Assembly (NCBI GenBank): GCA_019694805.1
Contig: JAIBBG010000005.1
Span: 62,001 to 126,000 of the forward strand
Reading direction: 5' to 3'
DNA from: Flavobacteriales bacterium
Lineage (GTDB): Bacteria > Bacteroidota > Bacteroidia > Flavobacteriales_D > Sanyastnellaceae
DNA: 64,000 nt
The notes under the pieces were generated by a model. It had not been told where the DNA came from and did not search any database. It worked only from the letters and a program-made list of their open reading frames with translations. Positions 33,274 through 45,081 of this stretch are shown here, one piece after another. The stretch's first letter is position 1. Every line of letters begins with the position of its first letter. The translations under genes and the position numbers were made by a program.

Positions 33274-36200
33274 GTGGTTAGCGAACAAGAACAATTAAAA
33301 CACCTAAAAGACTTGGCAACACTTAAGAAATCAGATGAAAGGCACAACTTTTCATCAACCAAAAGTTTCTATGAATATCCAGATTTTCTGGAAATTCAGT
33401 TGGCTTCCTTCCGTGAGTTCTTCCAATTGGAAACGAACCCGGAAAACAGAAGCAATGAAGGTCTCTACAAAGTTTTCTCAGAGAACTTCCCCATCACTGA
33501 TACCCGAAATCAGTTCGTACTCGAGTTCCTCGATTACTTCATTGACCCACCACGTTACACCATTGAAGAGTGTATCGAACGAGGTCTCACTTACAGCGTT
33601 CCGCTGAAAGCTAAACTCAAGCTTTATTGTACCGACCCTGAACACGAAGATTTCGAAACCATCGTGCAGGACGTGTATCTCGGAACCATCCCATACATGA
33701 CTCCACAGGGATCATTTGTGATCAATGGTGCAGAGCGTGTGATTGTATCACAGCTCCACCGTTCACCAGGTGTGTTCTTCGGACAGAGCCGCCACGCAAA
33801 TGGTACCAAATTATACAGTGCCCGTATCATTCCTTTCCGTGGTTCATGGATTGAATTTGCTACGGACATCAACAACGTGATGTACGCGTACATCGACCGT
33901 AAGAAAAAGCTTCCGGTAACTACCCTGCTCCGTGCAATCGGTTATGAAAGTGACCGTCAGATCCTTGAGATCTTCAACCTCGCTGAAGAGGTGAAAGTTT
34001 CGAAAGCAGGTATCCAGCGTGTACTCGGCCGCAGACTTGCAGCACGTGTACTCAAAACCTGGATCGAAGACTTCGTAGATGAAGATACCGGTGAAGTGGT
34101 TTCCATCGAACGTAACGAGGTTGTTCTTGATCGTGAAACAGTTCTGGAAAATCAGCACATTGATATCATTGTAGATAGCGGCACAAAGTCGATTATTCTT
34201 CACAAGGAAGAATCGAATTCTGCTGACTTCACATTGATCCACAATACACTTCAGAAAGATACATCGAACTCAGAAAAAGAAGCGGTAGAATACATCTATC
34301 GCCAGTTGCGTAATGCTGAACCACCAGATTTGGAAACAGCACGTAGCGTTATCGATAAATTGTTCTTCTCTGAGCAGCGTTATGATCTTGGTGAAGTAGG
34401 CCGTTTCCGTATCAACAGAAAACTCGGAAATACCAATTCACAAAGCAGAACGCTCACCAAAGACGACATCATCCAAATCATCAAGTACCTCATCGAATTG
34501 GTGAATTCTAAAGCCGATGTGGATGATATCGATCACTTGTCGAACCGTCGTGTTCGTACTGTTGGTGAACAGCTTTACAACCAGTTCGCAGTAGGTCTTG
34601 CTCGTATGGCACGTACCATTCGCGAGCGTATGAATGTTCGTGATAACGAGGTCTTCACTCCTATCGACTTGATCAATGCGAAGACCTTGTCTTCAGTGAT
34701 CAATTCATTCTTCGGAACGAACCAGTTGTCACAATTCATGGACCAGACCAACCCGCTTGCAGAGGTCACTCACAAGCGTCGTATGTCTGCACTCGGTCCC
34801 GGCGGTCTCTCCAGAGAGCGTGCAGGTTTCGAGGTCCGCGACGTTCACTATACTCACTATGGTCGTCTTTGCACCATTGAAACACCAGAAGGACCAAACA
34901 TCGGTTTGATTTCTTCTTTGTGTGTATATGCGAAAATCAACAGACTCGGCTTTATCGAAACTCCATACCGTAAGGTTGAACACGGTAAAGCTGTGATGAA
35001 TAATTCAGGTGTAACCTACCTCACTGCAGAGGACGAGGATACCAAAGTCATCGCACAGGCCAATGCCGAAATCGATGAAAAGGGTAACTTCCTTACACCA
35101 AACGTAAAAGCTCGTCTTGAAGGTGATTTCCCGGTAACCAATCCAGATCAACTCAGCCTGATGGACGTTGCGCCTAACCAGATTGCTTCCATTGCTGCGT
35201 CGCTCATTCCGTTCCTTGAACACGATGACGCGAACCGTGCGTTGATGGGATCGAACATGATGCGTCAGGCTGTGCCTTTGATGCGTCCTGAAGCACCAAT
35301 CGTTGGTACTGGTTTGGAAGGTCGTGTTGCAGCAGACTCACGTGTACTCCTCGCTGCAGAAGGTGATGGAGTGGTTGAGTATGTTGACGCAACCGAAATC
35401 CGTGTGAGATACAAGCGCAGTGAAGAAGATGAATTGGTGAGCTTCAATTCACCAGTGAAATCTTACGGTATCCGCAAATTCATGAAGACCAACCAAAGCA
35501 CTACAGTTAACCTTCGTCCATTGGTGACCAAGGGCGAGCGTGTGGTAAAAGGTCAAATCATGGTAGAAGGATATTCTACGAAAGGCGGAGAACTCGCTAT
35601 CGGACGTAACCTGAAAGTGGCATTCATGCCTTGGAAAGGTTACAACTTCGAGGATGCGATTGTAATTTCTGAACGCGTAGTTCGTGATGATATCTTCACT
35701 TCTATTCACGTAGATGAGTACACCACAGAAGTGCGTGATACCAAGCGTGGTGTGGAAGAATTAACGGCTGATATTCCAAACGTGAGCGAAGAGGCTACAA
35801 AAGACCTCGACGAGAACGGAATCATTCGCGTTGGAGCTGAAGTGAAAGAAGGAGACATTCTTATCGGTAAGATCACTCCAAAAGGAGAAACAGATCCTAC
35901 TCCGGAAGAAAAACTTCTCCGTGCCATCTTCGGTGATAAAGCGGGTGATGTGAAAGATGCTTCGTTGAAAGTTCCACCAAGTGCAACTGGTGTTGTGATC
36001 GACAAGAAACTTTTCTCACGTACCATTAAAGATAAGAAGCCTGTTAAGACCAACGAAAAAGCAATCGTTGAAGCCCTCGACAAGGAACATGAAAAAGAAG
36101 TGATGGATCTCAAAAAGGTCCTCGTGGATAAACTGATCGCAATTCTGAAAGATCAGACATGTCAGGGTGTATACAACTACTTCAAAGAAGAGCAAATCAA

Positions 36201-37137
36201 GAAGGGAACGAAATTCACGGCCAAATCACTCTCAACGATTGATTACAGTGTGGTGAATGCAGAAGGCTGGACCAAAGATGAGCCAACCAATACCCTGGTG
36301 AAGCGTTGTGTGCACAATTTCAACATGCGTTACAATGAAGTACTTGGATCTTACAAGCGTAAGAAATTCCAACTGACTGTCGGTGATGAACTGCCAGCAG
36401 GTATTGTGAAACTTGCAAAAGTTTATATCGCACAGAAGCGTAAGCTTCGTGTGGGTGATAAGATGGCTGGTCGTCACGGTAACAAGGGTATCGTTGCCCG
36501 TATCGTTCGTGATGAAGACATGCCATTCCTTGAAGACGGAACACCGGTTGATATTGTACTCAATCCACTTGGGGTACCATCCCGTATGAACCTCGGACAG
36601 ATTTACGAAACTGTACTTGGTTGGGCTGGACAGAAGACCGGAAAACGTTTTGCAACGCCAATTTTCGATGGAGCATCGCTCAACGAAATCAAGCAGGAAA
36701 TGACTGAAGCCGGTGTACCAGAATGGGGTGTAACCTACCTCTATGATGGTGGTACTGGTGAAAGATTCGAGCAGCAGGCGACTGTGGGTGTGATCTATAT
36801 GATCAAACTGAGCCACATGGTTGACGATAAGATGCACGCTCGTTCTATCGGTCCATACTCACTCATTACTCAGCAGCCACTTGGTGGTAAAGCTCAGTTC
36901 GGTGGTCAGCGTTTTGGTGAAATGGAGGTTTGGGCACTTGAAGCATTCGGTGCGGCAAACATTCTCCAGGAAATCCTCACTGTGAAGTCTGACGACGTTC
37001 TGGGAAGAGCAAAAGCTTATGAGTGCATCGTGAAGGGAGAAAATATGCCAGTACCTGGTATTCCAGAATCCTTCAACGTACTCCTGCATGAATTGCGTGG
37101 TTTGGGATTGAACATCACCTTAAACCAAAACTCCTAA
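33274..37137 (+). CDS. rpoB: DNA-directed RNA polymerase subunit beta
   Basis: The 1287-residue protein is a full-length Bacteroidota beta subunit. Landmarks: the rifampicin-pocket region [20 protein letters not shown] then [20 protein letters not shown], active-site segment GYNFEDAI, and the C-terminal clamp region [21 protein letters not shown]. The Ala in NPLAEV (Ser in E. coli) is normal for the phylum, and the other contact residues are wild type. The start is GTG at 33274: an in-frame stop lies at 33241 and no ATG occurs between it and the conserved sequence. It is followed by rpoC after 93 bases. Confidence 0.98.
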   Translation: MVSEQEQLKHLKDLATLKKSDERHNFSSTKSFYEYPDFLEIQLASFREFFQLETNPENRSNEGLYKVFSENFPITDTRNQFVLEFLDYFIDPPRYTIEECIERGLTYSVPLKAKLKLYCTDPEHEDFETIVQDVYLGTIPYMTPQGSFVINGAERVIVSQLHRSPGVFFGQSRHANGTKLYSARIIPFRGSWIEFATDINNVMYAYIDRKKKLPVTTLLRAIGYESDRQILEIFNLAEEVKVSKAGIQRVLGRRLAARVLKTWIEDFVDEDTGEVVSIERNEVVLDRETVLENQHIDIIVDSGTKSIILHKEESNSADFTLIHNTLQKDTSNSEKEAVEYIYRQLRNAEPPDLETARSVIDKLFFSEQRYDLGEVGRFRINRKLGNTNSQSRTLTKDDIIQIIKYLIELVNSKADVDDIDHLSNRRVRTVGEQLYNQFAVGLARMARTIRERMNVRDNEVFTPIDLINAKTLSSVINSFFGTNQLSQFMDQTNPLAEVTHKRRMSALGPGGLSRERAGFEVRDVHYTHYGRLCTIETPEGPNIGLISSLCVYAKINRLGFIETPYRKVEHGKAVMNNSGVTYLTAEDEDTKVIAQANAEIDEKGNFLTPNVKARLEGDFPVTNPDQLSLMDVAPNQIASIAASLIPFLEHDDANRALMGSNMMRQAVPLMRPEAPIVGTGLEGRVAADSRVLLAAEGDGVVEYVDATEIRVRYKRSEEDELVSFNSPVKSYGIRKFMKTNQSTTVNLRPLVTKGERVVKGQIMVEGYSTKGGELAIGRNLKVAFMPWKGYNFEDAIVISERVVRDDIFTSIHVDEYTTEVRDTKRGVEELTADIPNVSEEATKDLDENGIIRVGAEVKEGDILIGKITPKGETDPTPEEKLLRAIFGDKAGDVKDASLKVPPSATGVVIDKKLFSRTIKDKKPVKTNEKAIVEALDKEHEKEVMDLKKVLVDKLIAILKDQTCQGVYNYFKEEQIKKGTKFTAKSLSTIDYSVVNAEGWTKDEPTNTLVKRCVHNFNMRYNEVLGSYKRKKFQLTVGDELPAGIVKLAKVYIAQKRKLRVGDKMAGRHGNKGIVARIVRDEDMPFLEDGTPVDIVLNPLGVPSRMNLGQIYETVLGWAGQKTGKRFATPIFDGASLNEIKQEMTEAGVPEWGVTYLYDGGTGERFEQQATVGVIYMIKLSHMVDDKMHARSIGPYSLITQQPLGGKAQFGGQRFGEMEVWALEAFGAANILQEILTVKSDDVLGRAKAYECIVKGENMPVPGIPESFNVLLHELRGLGLNITLNQNS

Positions 37138-37230
37138 GGAGATTGAGTATCACCTGATCACACCACAGTAAAAGCTGCGGTTGTGAAAAGGAACAACGAA
37201 AAATAGAAACACCAGAAAAAGGATAACATA

Positions 37231-40200
37231 ATGCTTCAAGCAAAAAAAGTAGCACGTCCGAACAGCGATTTCAAATCGATCACCATCAGTCTGGCGTCAC
37301 CGGAAGAAATTCTGGAGCGTTCACATGGTGAAGTTCTGAAGCCGGAAACCATCAACTACCGTACATACAAGCCGGAACGCGATGGACTTTTCTGTGAAAA
37401 AATCTTCGGTCCTGTAAAGGATTACGAATGTCACTGTGGTAAATACAAGCGTATTCGTTACAAAGGAATCGTTTGTGACCGCTGCGGTGTAGAAGTTACG
37501 GAGAAAAAAGTACGTCGTGAACGTACAGGTCACATCACATTGAGTGTTCCTGTTGCTCACATTTGGTACTTCCGCTCACTTCCCAACAAAATTGGTTACC
37601 TCCTCGGTCTTCCAACGAAGAAGCTCGATCAAATCATTTACTACGAACGTTATGTGGTGGTAAATGCTGGTCCGGCAACCAATGCAGAAGGTGTTCCACT
37701 TCAGGATTACGACTTCCTTACAGAAGAAGAATACCTGGACATCGTGGAGAAACTTCCGAAAGAAAATCAGTATCTCGATGACAAGGATCCAAACAAATTC
37801 GTAGCGAAAATGGGTGCTGATGCACTTTACGATTTGCTCGCGAAAGTGAAATTGGATGAATTGTCATATGAACTGCGCCACAAGGCAAACGTTGAAACAT
37901 CACAACAGCGTAAAAACGAAGCGTTGAAGCGTCTGCAGGTTGTAGAAGCATTCCGTGATGCGAATACGCGTGTGGTGAATCGTCCAGAATGGATGATCAC
38001 CAAAGTGGTACCGGTTATTCCACCGGAACTTCGTCCACTCGTTCCACTGGATGGTGGCCGTTTCGCAACATCGGATTTGAATGACCTTTACCGTCGTGTG
38101 ATTATCCGTAACAACCGTCTGAAAAGATTGGTTGAAATCAAAGCACCAGAAGTGATCCTCCGCAACGAGAAGCGTATGCTTCAGGAAGCGGTTGACTCGC
38201 TTTTCGATAACAGCCGTAAATCTTCTGCTGTAAAAACAGAAAGCAATCGTCCACTGAAATCTCTTTCAGATTCATTGAAAGGAAAGCAAGGACGTTTCCG
38301 TCAGAACCTTCTCGGTAAACGTGTTGACTATTCTGCACGTTCTGTAATTGTTGTAGGTCCTGAATTGAAACTTCACGAATGCGGTCTGCCGAAAGACATG
38401 GCAGCTGAGCTTTTCAAGCCATTCATCATCCGCAAGATGATTGAAAGAGGAATTGTGAAGACGGTAAAATCTGCGAAGAAGATTGTAGATAAAAAAGAAG
38501 CCGTTGTTTGGGACATTTTGGAAAACGTATTGAAAGGACACCCCGTTCTTCTCAACCGTGCTCCTACCCTTCACCGTTTGGGTATTCAGGCCTTCCAGCC
38601 TAAGCTGATTGAAGGAAAAGCGATTCAGTTGCACCCACTCGTTTGTACGGCATTCAACGCCGACTTTGACGGTGACCAGATGGCGGTACACGTACCACTG
38701 GGTAGTGCTGCAATTCTGGAAGCTCAACTGTTGATGCTCGCATCACACAACATCCTGAACCCTGCGAATGGCGCGCCTATCACGGTACCTTCACAGGACA
38801 TGGTACTTGGTCTTTATTATATTACCAAGGAACGTAAAGGAACACCTGAGCATCCTGCATTAGGCGAAAACAAAACATATTATTCTGAAGAAGAAGTAAC
38901 CATTGCTTTCAACGAAGGCAAACTTGACCTTCACGCGAAGATCAAAGTAAGATGGACTGATTTTGCGGGCAACACCACCATCATCGACACCACTTGTGGT
39001 CGAGTGATCTTCAACCGTGTTGTTCCAAAAGAAGTTGGTTTCATCAATACACTTCTTACCAAGAAAGCACTCCGTGATATCATTGGCGACATTCTGAAGC
39101 ACGTGGGTATTGCCCGCACCTCTAAGTTCCTCGACGATATCAAGGATCTCGGATACTATTGGGCATTCAAAGGTGGATTGTCATTCAAACTGACTGACGT
39201 AATCATTCCTGCAGAAAAAGACAAACTCGTGAACGATGCTACCAGCAAAGTTCAGGAAGTATTCGATAGCTATAACATGGGTCTGATCACCAATAACGAA
39301 CGTTATAATCAGGTGATCGATATCTGGACCAATACCAACTCGAAACTCACGAATATCCTCATGGATCGTATTAAAAACGACCAGGAAGGATTCAACAGCA
39401 TCTTCATGATGTTTGACTCTGGAGCTCGTGGTTCGAAAGAGCAGATTCGTCAGCTCGCCGGTATGAGGGGTCTGATGGCTAAGCCGCAGAAAAACGCTGC
39501 AATGGGTGGTCAGGATATCATCGAGAACCCGATCCTTGCGAACTTTAAAGAAGGTCTTTCGATCCTTGAGTACTTCATCTCTACACACGGTGCTCGTAAA
39601 GGTCTTGCGGATACGGCGTTGAAAACAGCGGATGCTGGTTACCTCACCCGTCGTCTTGTAGACGTTGCACAAGATGTGATCATCAATGAGGTTGACTGCG
39701 GAACACTTCGTGGTATCGTAGCATCAGCATTGAAGAAAGCAGATGAAGTGGTTGAAACCCTTGAAGATCGTATCCTCGGTCGTACAAGTGTTCACGATGT
39801 ATTGAATCCTGAAACAGGTGAACTCATCGTGGAAGCCGGACAACAAATCAACGAAAACGAAGCGGAAGCTATTCAGGCTGCGGGTATCGAAGAAGTTGAG
39901 ATCCGTTCGGTACTCACTTGCGAAAGCAAGCGTGGTGTTTGTGCGAAATGTTATGGTCGTGACCTCGCAACAGCGAAACTCGTTCAGGATGGTCTTGCTG
40001 CCGGCGTTATTGCTGCGCAGTCCATCGGTGAACCTGGTACACAGCTTACACTCCGTACGTTCCACACGGGTGGTGCTGCCGGCGGTGGTTCTATTGAACA
40101 AGAAATCAGAGCGAAGTACTCAGGTAATATCGAAATTGAAGAATTGCGAACTGTTGACTTCATGTCAGATACTGGCGAATTGAAAACCATCGTGGTTTCT

Positions 40201-41544
40201 CGTTCATCTGAATTGAAGATCATGGATGAAAAATCAGGTTCAGTGCTCACCAATGCGAACATTCCATACGGTGCAACACTCTACAGCAAAGTTGGTCAGT
40301 CTGTGAAGAAAGGAGATCTCATCTGTGATTGGGACCCATACAACAGTGTGATCATTACTGAAGAAGATGGTACCATTCGTTTCGATGCTGTTGAAGAAGG
40401 AATTACTTTCAAAACAGAACTCGACGAACAAACCGGTTTCTCTGAAAAAGTAATCATTGAAACCAAAGACAAAAAGAAAAACCCAGCGATTGAGATCGTT
40501 CGAAACAAAGAAGTGGTCAAAGTTTACTCACTCCCGGTGGGTGCTCACTTGAACGTTGAGAACGGCGCGAAAGTCGGAAAAGGAGTTGTACTCGTGAAGA
40601 TTCCACGTATGTCTGGTAAGACAAGCGACATCACCGGTGGTCTTCCACGTGTGACGGAATTGTTCGAAGCACGTAATCCATCTAACCCGGCAGTAGTAAC
40701 TGAAATCGACGGAATTGTAGAATACGGTAAAATCAAACGTGGTAACCGAGAGATTGCAGTGAAGGCACGTACAGGTGAAGAGAAGAAATATCTCATTCCA
40801 CTCTCCAAGCACATTCTTGTGCAGGATGGTGACTTCGTACGCGCAGGTATGCAGCTTTCTGATGGTGCCATTTCTCCGGGCGACATTCTCGATATCCAGG
40901 GACCAACAGCGGTTCAGGAGTATCTGGTGAATGAAATCCAGGAAGTATACCGTCTGCAGGGTGTGAAAATCAACGACAAACACTTCGAAGTGATTGTTCG
41001 TCAGATGATGCGTAAAGTAGAAATCACGGATGCTGGAGATACCCGCTTCCTCGAAGGAACAAGCGTAGATAAAGCTGAATTCCTCGAAGAAAACGAGTTG
41101 CTCTTCGACAAGATGGTAGTGGTAGATGCTGGTGACAGCGATCGCTATCAGGTTGGTCAGATCATCAGTGTACGCAGTCTTCGTGATGAAAATTCACAAT
41201 TGAAGCGTAAGGACAAGAATGAGATAGTTGCCCGTGAAGCGGTAACAGCTACAGCACGTCCGATGCTTCAAGGTATTACTCGTGCGTCGCTTCAGACAGA
41301 TTCATGGATCTCTGCTGCATCGTTCCAGGAAACGACTAAGGTTCTTAACGAAGCTGCGGTTCAAGGTAAAACTGACTACCTCATTGGATTGAAAGAAAAC
41401 GTAATAGTTGGTCACCCAATCCCAGCCGGTTCAGGTGTTCGCAAATTCCAGAAAATGATCGTTGGCAACAGCGAAGATTATGTGAATTTGGTTGCGAAAC
41501 GCGGTTCTGGCGGTAATGTGGTAAGTGAAGAGCGCGTTGGATAA
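37231..41544 (+). CDS. rpoC: DNA-directed RNA polymerase subunit beta'
   Basis: The 1437-residue protein has the N-terminal zinc site ([20 protein letters not shown]), the catalytic Mg2+ loop NADFDGDQM, the bridge-helix region and trigger loop ([19 protein letters not shown]), and the second Zn cluster ([17 protein letters not shown]). Length and the sequence insertions after about residue 1000 fit Bacteroidota. It forms the catalytic core with RpoB. A strong terminator follows 30 bases after the stop and closes the transcript. Confidence 0.99.
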   Translation: MLQAKKVARPNSDFKSITISLASPEEILERSHGEVLKPETINYRTYKPERDGLFCEKIFGPVKDYECHCGKYKRIRYKGIVCDRCGVEVTEKKVRRERTGHITLSVPVAHIWYFRSLPNKIGYLLGLPTKKLDQIIYYERYVVVNAGPATNAEGVPLQDYDFLTEEEYLDIVEKLPKENQYLDDKDPNKFVAKMGADALYDLLAKVKLDELSYELRHKANVETSQQRKNEALKRLQVVEAFRDANTRVVNRPEWMITKVVPVIPPELRPLVPLDGGRFATSDLNDLYRRVIIRNNRLKRLVEIKAPEVILRNEKRMLQEAVDSLFDNSRKSSAVKTESNRPLKSLSDSLKGKQGRFRQNLLGKRVDYSARSVIVVGPELKLHECGLPKDMAAELFKPFIIRKMIERGIVKTVKSAKKIVDKKEAVVWDILENVLKGHPVLLNRAPTLHRLGIQAFQPKLIEGKAIQLHPLVCTAFNADFDGDQMAVHVPLGSAAILEAQLLMLASHNILNPANGAPITVPSQDMVLGLYYITKERKGTPEHPALGENKTYYSEEEVTIAFNEGKLDLHAKIKVRWTDFAGNTTIIDTTCGRVIFNRVVPKEVGFINTLLTKKALRDIIGDILKHVGIARTSKFLDDIKDLGYYWAFKGGLSFKLTDVIIPAEKDKLVNDATSKVQEVFDSYNMGLITNNERYNQVIDIWTNTNSKLTNILMDRIKNDQEGFNSIFMMFDSGARGSKEQIRQLAGMRGLMAKPQKNAAMGGQDIIENPILANFKEGLSILEYFISTHGARKGLADTALKTADAGYLTRRLVDVAQDVIINEVDCGTLRGIVASALKKADEVVETLEDRILGRTSVHDVLNPETGELIVEAGQQINENEAEAIQAAGIEEVEIRSVLTCESKRGVCAKCYGRDLATAKLVQDGLAAGVIAAQSIGEPGTQLTLRTFHTGGAAGGGSIEQEIRAKYSGNIEIEELRTVDFMSDTGELKTIVVSRSSELKIMDEKSGSVLTNANIPYGATLYSKVGQSVKKGDLICDWDPYNSVIITEEDGTIRFDAVEEGITFKTELDEQTGFSEKVIIETKDKKKNPAIEIVRNKEVVKVYSLPVGAHLNVENGAKVGKGVVLVKIPRMSGKTSDITGGLPRVTELFEARNPSNPAVVTEIDGIVEYGKIKRGNREIAVKARTGEEKKYLIPLSKHILVQDGDFVRAGMQLSDGAISPGDILDIQGPTAVQEYLVNEIQEVYRLQGVKINDKHFEVIVRQMMRKVEITDAGDTRFLEGTSVDKAEFLEENELLFDKMVVVDAGDSDRYQVGQIISVRSLRDENSQLKRKDKNEIVAREAVTATARPMLQGITRASLQTDSWISAASFQETTKVLNEAAVQGKTDYLIGLKENVIVGHPIPAGSGVRKFQKMIVGNSEDYVNLVAKRGSGGNVVSEERVG

Positions 41545-41572
41545 TTCGATTAGAATCATTTCCATATAACAT

Positions 41573-41606
41573 GAAAAAGCCCGGTTGATGCCGGGCTTTT
41601 TTTTTC
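41573..41606 (+). terminator. terminator of the rpoBC operon
   Basis: Stem AAAGCCCGG / CCGGGCTTT with a six-base loop, followed by a run of T. Confidence 0.95.
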
Positions 41607-41810
41607 ATTCCGTTTTTCTTCGACTCATCATATCTGAATCATTTGCATTCTAAAACATGCAAATTAGTCCGACCATTCTATTGGGTAGCTATTCGTGGAA
41701 TTTGCGTTGAAGCGTTGTGTATTTTGAGATCAATAGAAAAGGGATCAAACCTTGCGACCCTCTTCTAAAAGGATAATTCTTGGAACAATAGGTCCAATAA
41801 TATTCACATA

Positions 41811-43646
41811 TTATTGCTTAATAAATGACATACGTTTCACCTTGTGATCATCAGAAATTTCAATAAAATAAATACCAGATTTTAAAGATGACAAAACAAT
41901 TCTATGTTGATCATTCAATATTTTGTCCACAACAACTTCCTTCCCAATGCTATCATAAATCTTATAGATACTTTGTGATGACTTAAAGGCTCCGGTGATG
42001 TATAGGAAATCGCATGCTGGATTCGGATATACAGACCATCCACTTCCATCCGTTACAGTCATTCCAATGACAATCACATTTTGTACAATCGAACTCGCAG
42101 TATCAATGCATCCCGTGATGCTTTCATAACTTACACTATAGTCACCATTGACAGTAGCCACAAGGGTTTGCCCATTTTCACCTTCAATAACTTCACCATT
42201 TAAATACCATTGAATGAAGCCATCAAACATTGGAGTTGCAGTAAGCAATGCGCCAGATATTGTGATTACTGGAGTTGGAACCGAATCAGTATTTTCGGTA
42301 AAACATCCCAAATAGAATCCCTTATTCGGATCAATAGGCGTACAACTGAAAACAGGCACAGTGGCATTCGCCAACTTTCCACCTACATAAAAGTGCCCTG
42401 TACCGTCTGCTTCAATGCATTGAACATCTGTTTGTGAAAGAGATTCTGTAACGCGGAATGCTTGCAAATAATTCCCTTCATAATCAGCTTTAGCAACAAA
42501 AGACATGGAAGATGCTGTTGTTGGCAATTCAATTGAACCAAATGACGCAAGTCCTGTGTAACCACCAGCAATCCAAATTCCAGTCTGATCAGGAGAATTC
42601 ATCAAACACCATGCATAACAAGTAAGATTGGATTCGAGCTCATGAATCCAAAGTCCGTCGCCATTTTCATCCAATTTTAAAATGGCACCTACTCCAGTAA
42701 AAATAGAACTCGGGTTTGAAATTGTCTCAGCTCCAACAGTCATTTGAGAAAACACTTGTACGCCAGCATAAATTTGATTGTTGTGGTCAATTGTTAACGG
42801 GATGAAATTATCATCCGGTGTTCGGGCATTCCCATATTGCTTAACCCAAACATATTCCATGTTATCATTACATCTTAAAAACATGATCGGTGAACCTGCC
42901 GCAGGCGCAACATCATAAACCAAAGTATCTTCCTCGATAACTACCTCTCCATAGGTCATTGCTGCAAACAATAAATCACCATTGTCAAATACAGCAGCAT
43001 TCTTAAAAATGGGACCTGAAATTGCTGTCCCCGGCGTGTAATCATCAATGAAAAATGTACCCTGCAATTGCCCATTACCGTCCATCTTAGCAATACTCAA
43101 TGCACCGGATTGAAAATAGATATGTTCATTGGCATACTGAAGCATACAACCTTGTCCATTACTTGCAAAATTCGTATTGTGATGCCATAAAAAATTGCCT
43201 TCACTGTCCAATTTCACAATGTTATTTCTATTAGATCCCGCATCCACAGTATCTTCATTGATGATGATTTGACTGGTCCCGTTAGTATAGCCCATCACAT
43301 AAAGATTACCACTTTCATCTGTCTCAAGATTATACACGTTAAAAGCCCCACCATTAGGCGATCCAATTCGACTAACATGCAATAAACTTCCATTCGGATT
43401 AAATTTGTAAATAAAAGTTGTTGTAGAAGAAAAAGATTCGAAAATTTGGTCTTGACATTGCTGCGCTCCGTTCGCATCATCGGTTGTATAAATGTTTCCA
43501 TCCGGATCAACCGCAATGTCCTCAGCTCCACCAAAGCTATTGTTTATACCCGCGTAACCTCCACTGGTTGCCCAATCAAAACGTTGGGCTATGAGCATCG
43601 GATGAATAATTAATACTAAGACTGAGAATGTAAAGATTTTTTTCAT
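41811..43646 (-). CDS. secreted protein with SBBP/propeller-like repeats and T9SS type A sorting domain
   Basis: The 611-residue protein starts with a signal peptide (MKKIFTFSVLVLIIHPMLIAQ). The body (about 25-450) shows repeated short strands such as DIAVDPDGNIYTT, NLETDESGNLYVMGYT and LTIDHNNQIYAGVQ, typical of beta-propeller or SBBP-like repeats. An Ig-like segment follows (about 455-525, VITISGALLTATPMFDGFIQWYLNG), then the T9SS type A domain (WSVYPNPACDFLYITG to RMSFIKQ). It is predicted to be exported to the cell surface; ligand or role is unknown. Start ATG 43646 at the signal peptide. A perfect -7 box lies 30 bases upstream. Confidence 0.87.
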   Translation of the reverse strand: MKKIFTFSVLVLIIHPMLIAQRFDWATSGGYAGINNSFGGAEDIAVDPDGNIYTTDDANGAQQCQDQIFESFSSTTTFIYKFNPNGSLLHVSRIGSPNGGAFNVYNLETDESGNLYVMGYTNGTSQIIINEDTVDAGSNRNNIVKLDSEGNFLWHHNTNFASNGQGCMLQYANEHIYFQSGALSIAKMDGNGQLQGTFFIDDYTPGTAISGPIFKNAAVFDNGDLLFAAMTYGEVVIEEDTLVYDVAPAAGSPIMFLRCNDNMEYVWVKQYGNARTPDDNFIPLTIDHNNQIYAGVQVFSQMTVGAETISNPSSIFTGVGAILKLDENGDGLWIHELESNLTCYAWCLMNSPDQTGIWIAGGYTGLASFGSIELPTTASSMSFVAKADYEGNYLQAFRVTESLSQTDVQCIEADGTGHFYVGGKLANATVPVFSCTPIDPNKGFYLGCFTENTDSVPTPVITISGALLTATPMFDGFIQWYLNGEVIEGENGQTLVATVNGDYSVSYESITGCIDTASSIVQNVIVIGMTVTDGSGWSVYPNPACDFLYITGAFKSSQSIYKIYDSIGKEVVVDKILNDQHRIVLSSLKSGIYFIEISDDHKVKRMSFIKQ

Positions 43647-43676
43647 ATGAATCCAAATGTTTTGTTTAAGAGTGGT

Positions 43677-43684
43677 CAAAGCTA
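43677..43684 (-). promoter_or_regulatory. -7 element of the T9SS type A gene
   Basis: The minus strand reads TAGCTTTG, a perfect TAnnTTTG; a clear -33 TTG is not seen. Confidence 0.5.
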
Positions 43685-43907
43685 TCCTGCATTGTCATTT
43701 AAATCCATCACTAGATTTTGCTATACTTTTATTCAACGGTGATATGATGGAATGCCGCCTGTTTATCGCTTCAGTCAATTTTCTTATTTGAAAACGAATT
43801 CATTATTAACCTTCATTACAGTGATTGCTGAATAAAAGCTTAGTTAAGCTAACTTCCGCGATATTGGAGTGATAAAAATGCAAGAAGTCAGAAATATGTG
43901 TTTGAAC

Positions 43908-44699
43908 ATGAAGATGAGATTCTTCACGATATTATCGTTCGTGTTTATTGCTACTGTCGCATTTGGAAAAACAAAATCCTTTCGCATATACTCAACCATG
44001 GGAGCATTGCATGTGAAAATCAATGGAATTCAACAAACAGTAGAAAATGAAGAAGTGAAGTTTCACACCCATTTTCCCCAATTAGATACCATTTACTGGA
44101 TGGGTGTTGAAGGGACAAAAGACCAAGGCTATGTATTGTGTAATTTTAAACCGGACAGCATCTATGTTTTCTTTCAAAACTGTTGCGGTTCAGTCGATAT
44201 CACCAAATTAAGTCTTTACGAACAGCTCTCCAAAATTCCATCTCCAGACGAATCCCAGGAAGCATATGATCAGTATTTAGCTGCACAACAATTGATATTG
44301 CAGGACAGTCCTGAGATCACCTTACGTATTAGAAATTCCAGTGACCAAGACACCATTTATGGTATGTACATCGATGAAGCTTGTTTTCCAACGTTCAGTA
44401 GAATGACGAAAAAAGGCTGGAATATGGGAAGTCCGCAGAAATGCTTTTACTGGAACAACATCAGTAGTTTTATTTTCTTCACTTCAACATCCAATTATGG
44501 GTTATCGGCCAATAAAGTGGGAGAAATCCAAGACATTTATCCCTCTGAAAAAGATACCATCCTTCAGCAAGTGGATCTTCGCATTTTCGATGATGAAAAA
44601 GTAACGATCACGTACGACGCAAGAAGAGATACCATCCAGGTGCAACGGTTTGCTAAAAAGCAACCTGCTGCCATCCATCACAATAAATGTGGTTGTTGA
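43908..44699 (+). CDS. secreted protein of unknown function
   Basis: The 263-residue protein has a signal peptide (MKMRFFTILSFVFIATVAFG) and a beta-rich N-terminal domain (SFRIYSTMGALHVKINGI), a helical middle (SLYEQLSKIPSPDESQEAYDQYLAA) and a second beta-rich domain. The tail ends KCGC. I do not recognise a family. In-frame ATGs at 43878 and 43896 give slightly longer N termini and cannot be excluded. It is flanked by repeat-containing intergenic DNA on its 3' side. No operon partner is evident. Confidence 0.7.
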   Translation: MKMRFFTILSFVFIATVAFGKTKSFRIYSTMGALHVKINGIQQTVENEEVKFHTHFPQLDTIYWMGVEGTKDQGYVLCNFKPDSIYVFFQNCCGSVDITKLSLYEQLSKIPSPDESQEAYDQYLAAQQLILQDSPEITLRIRNSSDQDTIYGMYIDEACFPTFSRMTKKGWNMGSPQKCFYWNNISSFIFFTSTSNYGLSANKVGEIQDIYPSEKDTILQQVDLRIFDDEKVTITYDARRDTIQVQRFAKKQPAAIHHNKCGC

Positions 44700-45053
44700 A
44701 GCCCAAAAATGGAACCGCTGATTTTTAAGCAGTTCGTGATAACGAAATCCATTGCAACACTAAATCTCGCCATGACACACGCTACCTCGATTTTATTTTA
44801 CACGATTTGAATACAAGCCTTCCAATTAAAAACTTGTCGTGTTTCATCTGATACCAACAGAAGCGCGTCTGTTTGGGCTTTCAAATCTTCAGGACGATTC
44901 CGACTGTATGACCAGTGTTTAACATTCTCAGAACGACTCATCAATCTTCGTCTCAGGCACTCGCATCTTCCGTTTCCTTTTGTTACACAGAAGTTATGAG
45001 AATTCTTATTGTGAAATTCACCCATGAAGCATGTCTAACGCCATGTTCAGGGC
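44700..45053. other. intergenic stretch with repeat-family copy
   Basis: No gene is credible here; the short minus-strand frame at 44798-45025 lies over the repeat and has no coding character. It contains the dispersed repeat at 44860-44922. Confidence 0.55.
44860..44922 (+). repeat. dispersed intergenic repeat, copy 3
   Basis: The segment from 44871 (GTTTGGGCTTTCAAATCTTC) to 44922 aligns with 58056-58107 at about three quarters of positions by eye, including GACGATTCCGACTGTATGAC against CACGATCCCGACTGCATGAT. Confidence 0.55.
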
Positions 45054-45061
45054 TACTTTTG
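45054..45061 (+). promoter_or_regulatory. -7 element of the T9SS type B gene
   Basis: TACTTTTG is a perfect TAnnTTTG, 20 bases before the ATG at 45082. It places the start downstream of another in-frame ATG at 45031. Confidence 0.5.
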
Positions 45062-45081
45062 CCCTTCTTATCAGAATTGTA

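Noticed and set aside
34700-34830. Rifampicin-resistance change in rpoB
   Set aside because: The Ala in NPLAEV is, as far as I recall, normal in Bacteroidota; the main contact residues in [13 protein letters not shown] and SALGPGG are wild type.
38272-38727. Antisense frames inside rpoB, rpoC and tuf
   Set aside because: Long frames opposite highly biased genes are expected from codon bias; the sense genes are certain.
41795-41816. Terminator at the end of the T9SS type A gene
   Set aside because: CAATAATA / TATTATTG is perfect but fully AT, overlaps the stop codon and lacks a T run, so it is not counted as a terminator.
44798-45025. Short minus-strand frame upstream of the T9SS type B gene
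   Set aside because: It overlaps a dispersed repeat, and a related repeat at 58045 is in non-coding DNA.
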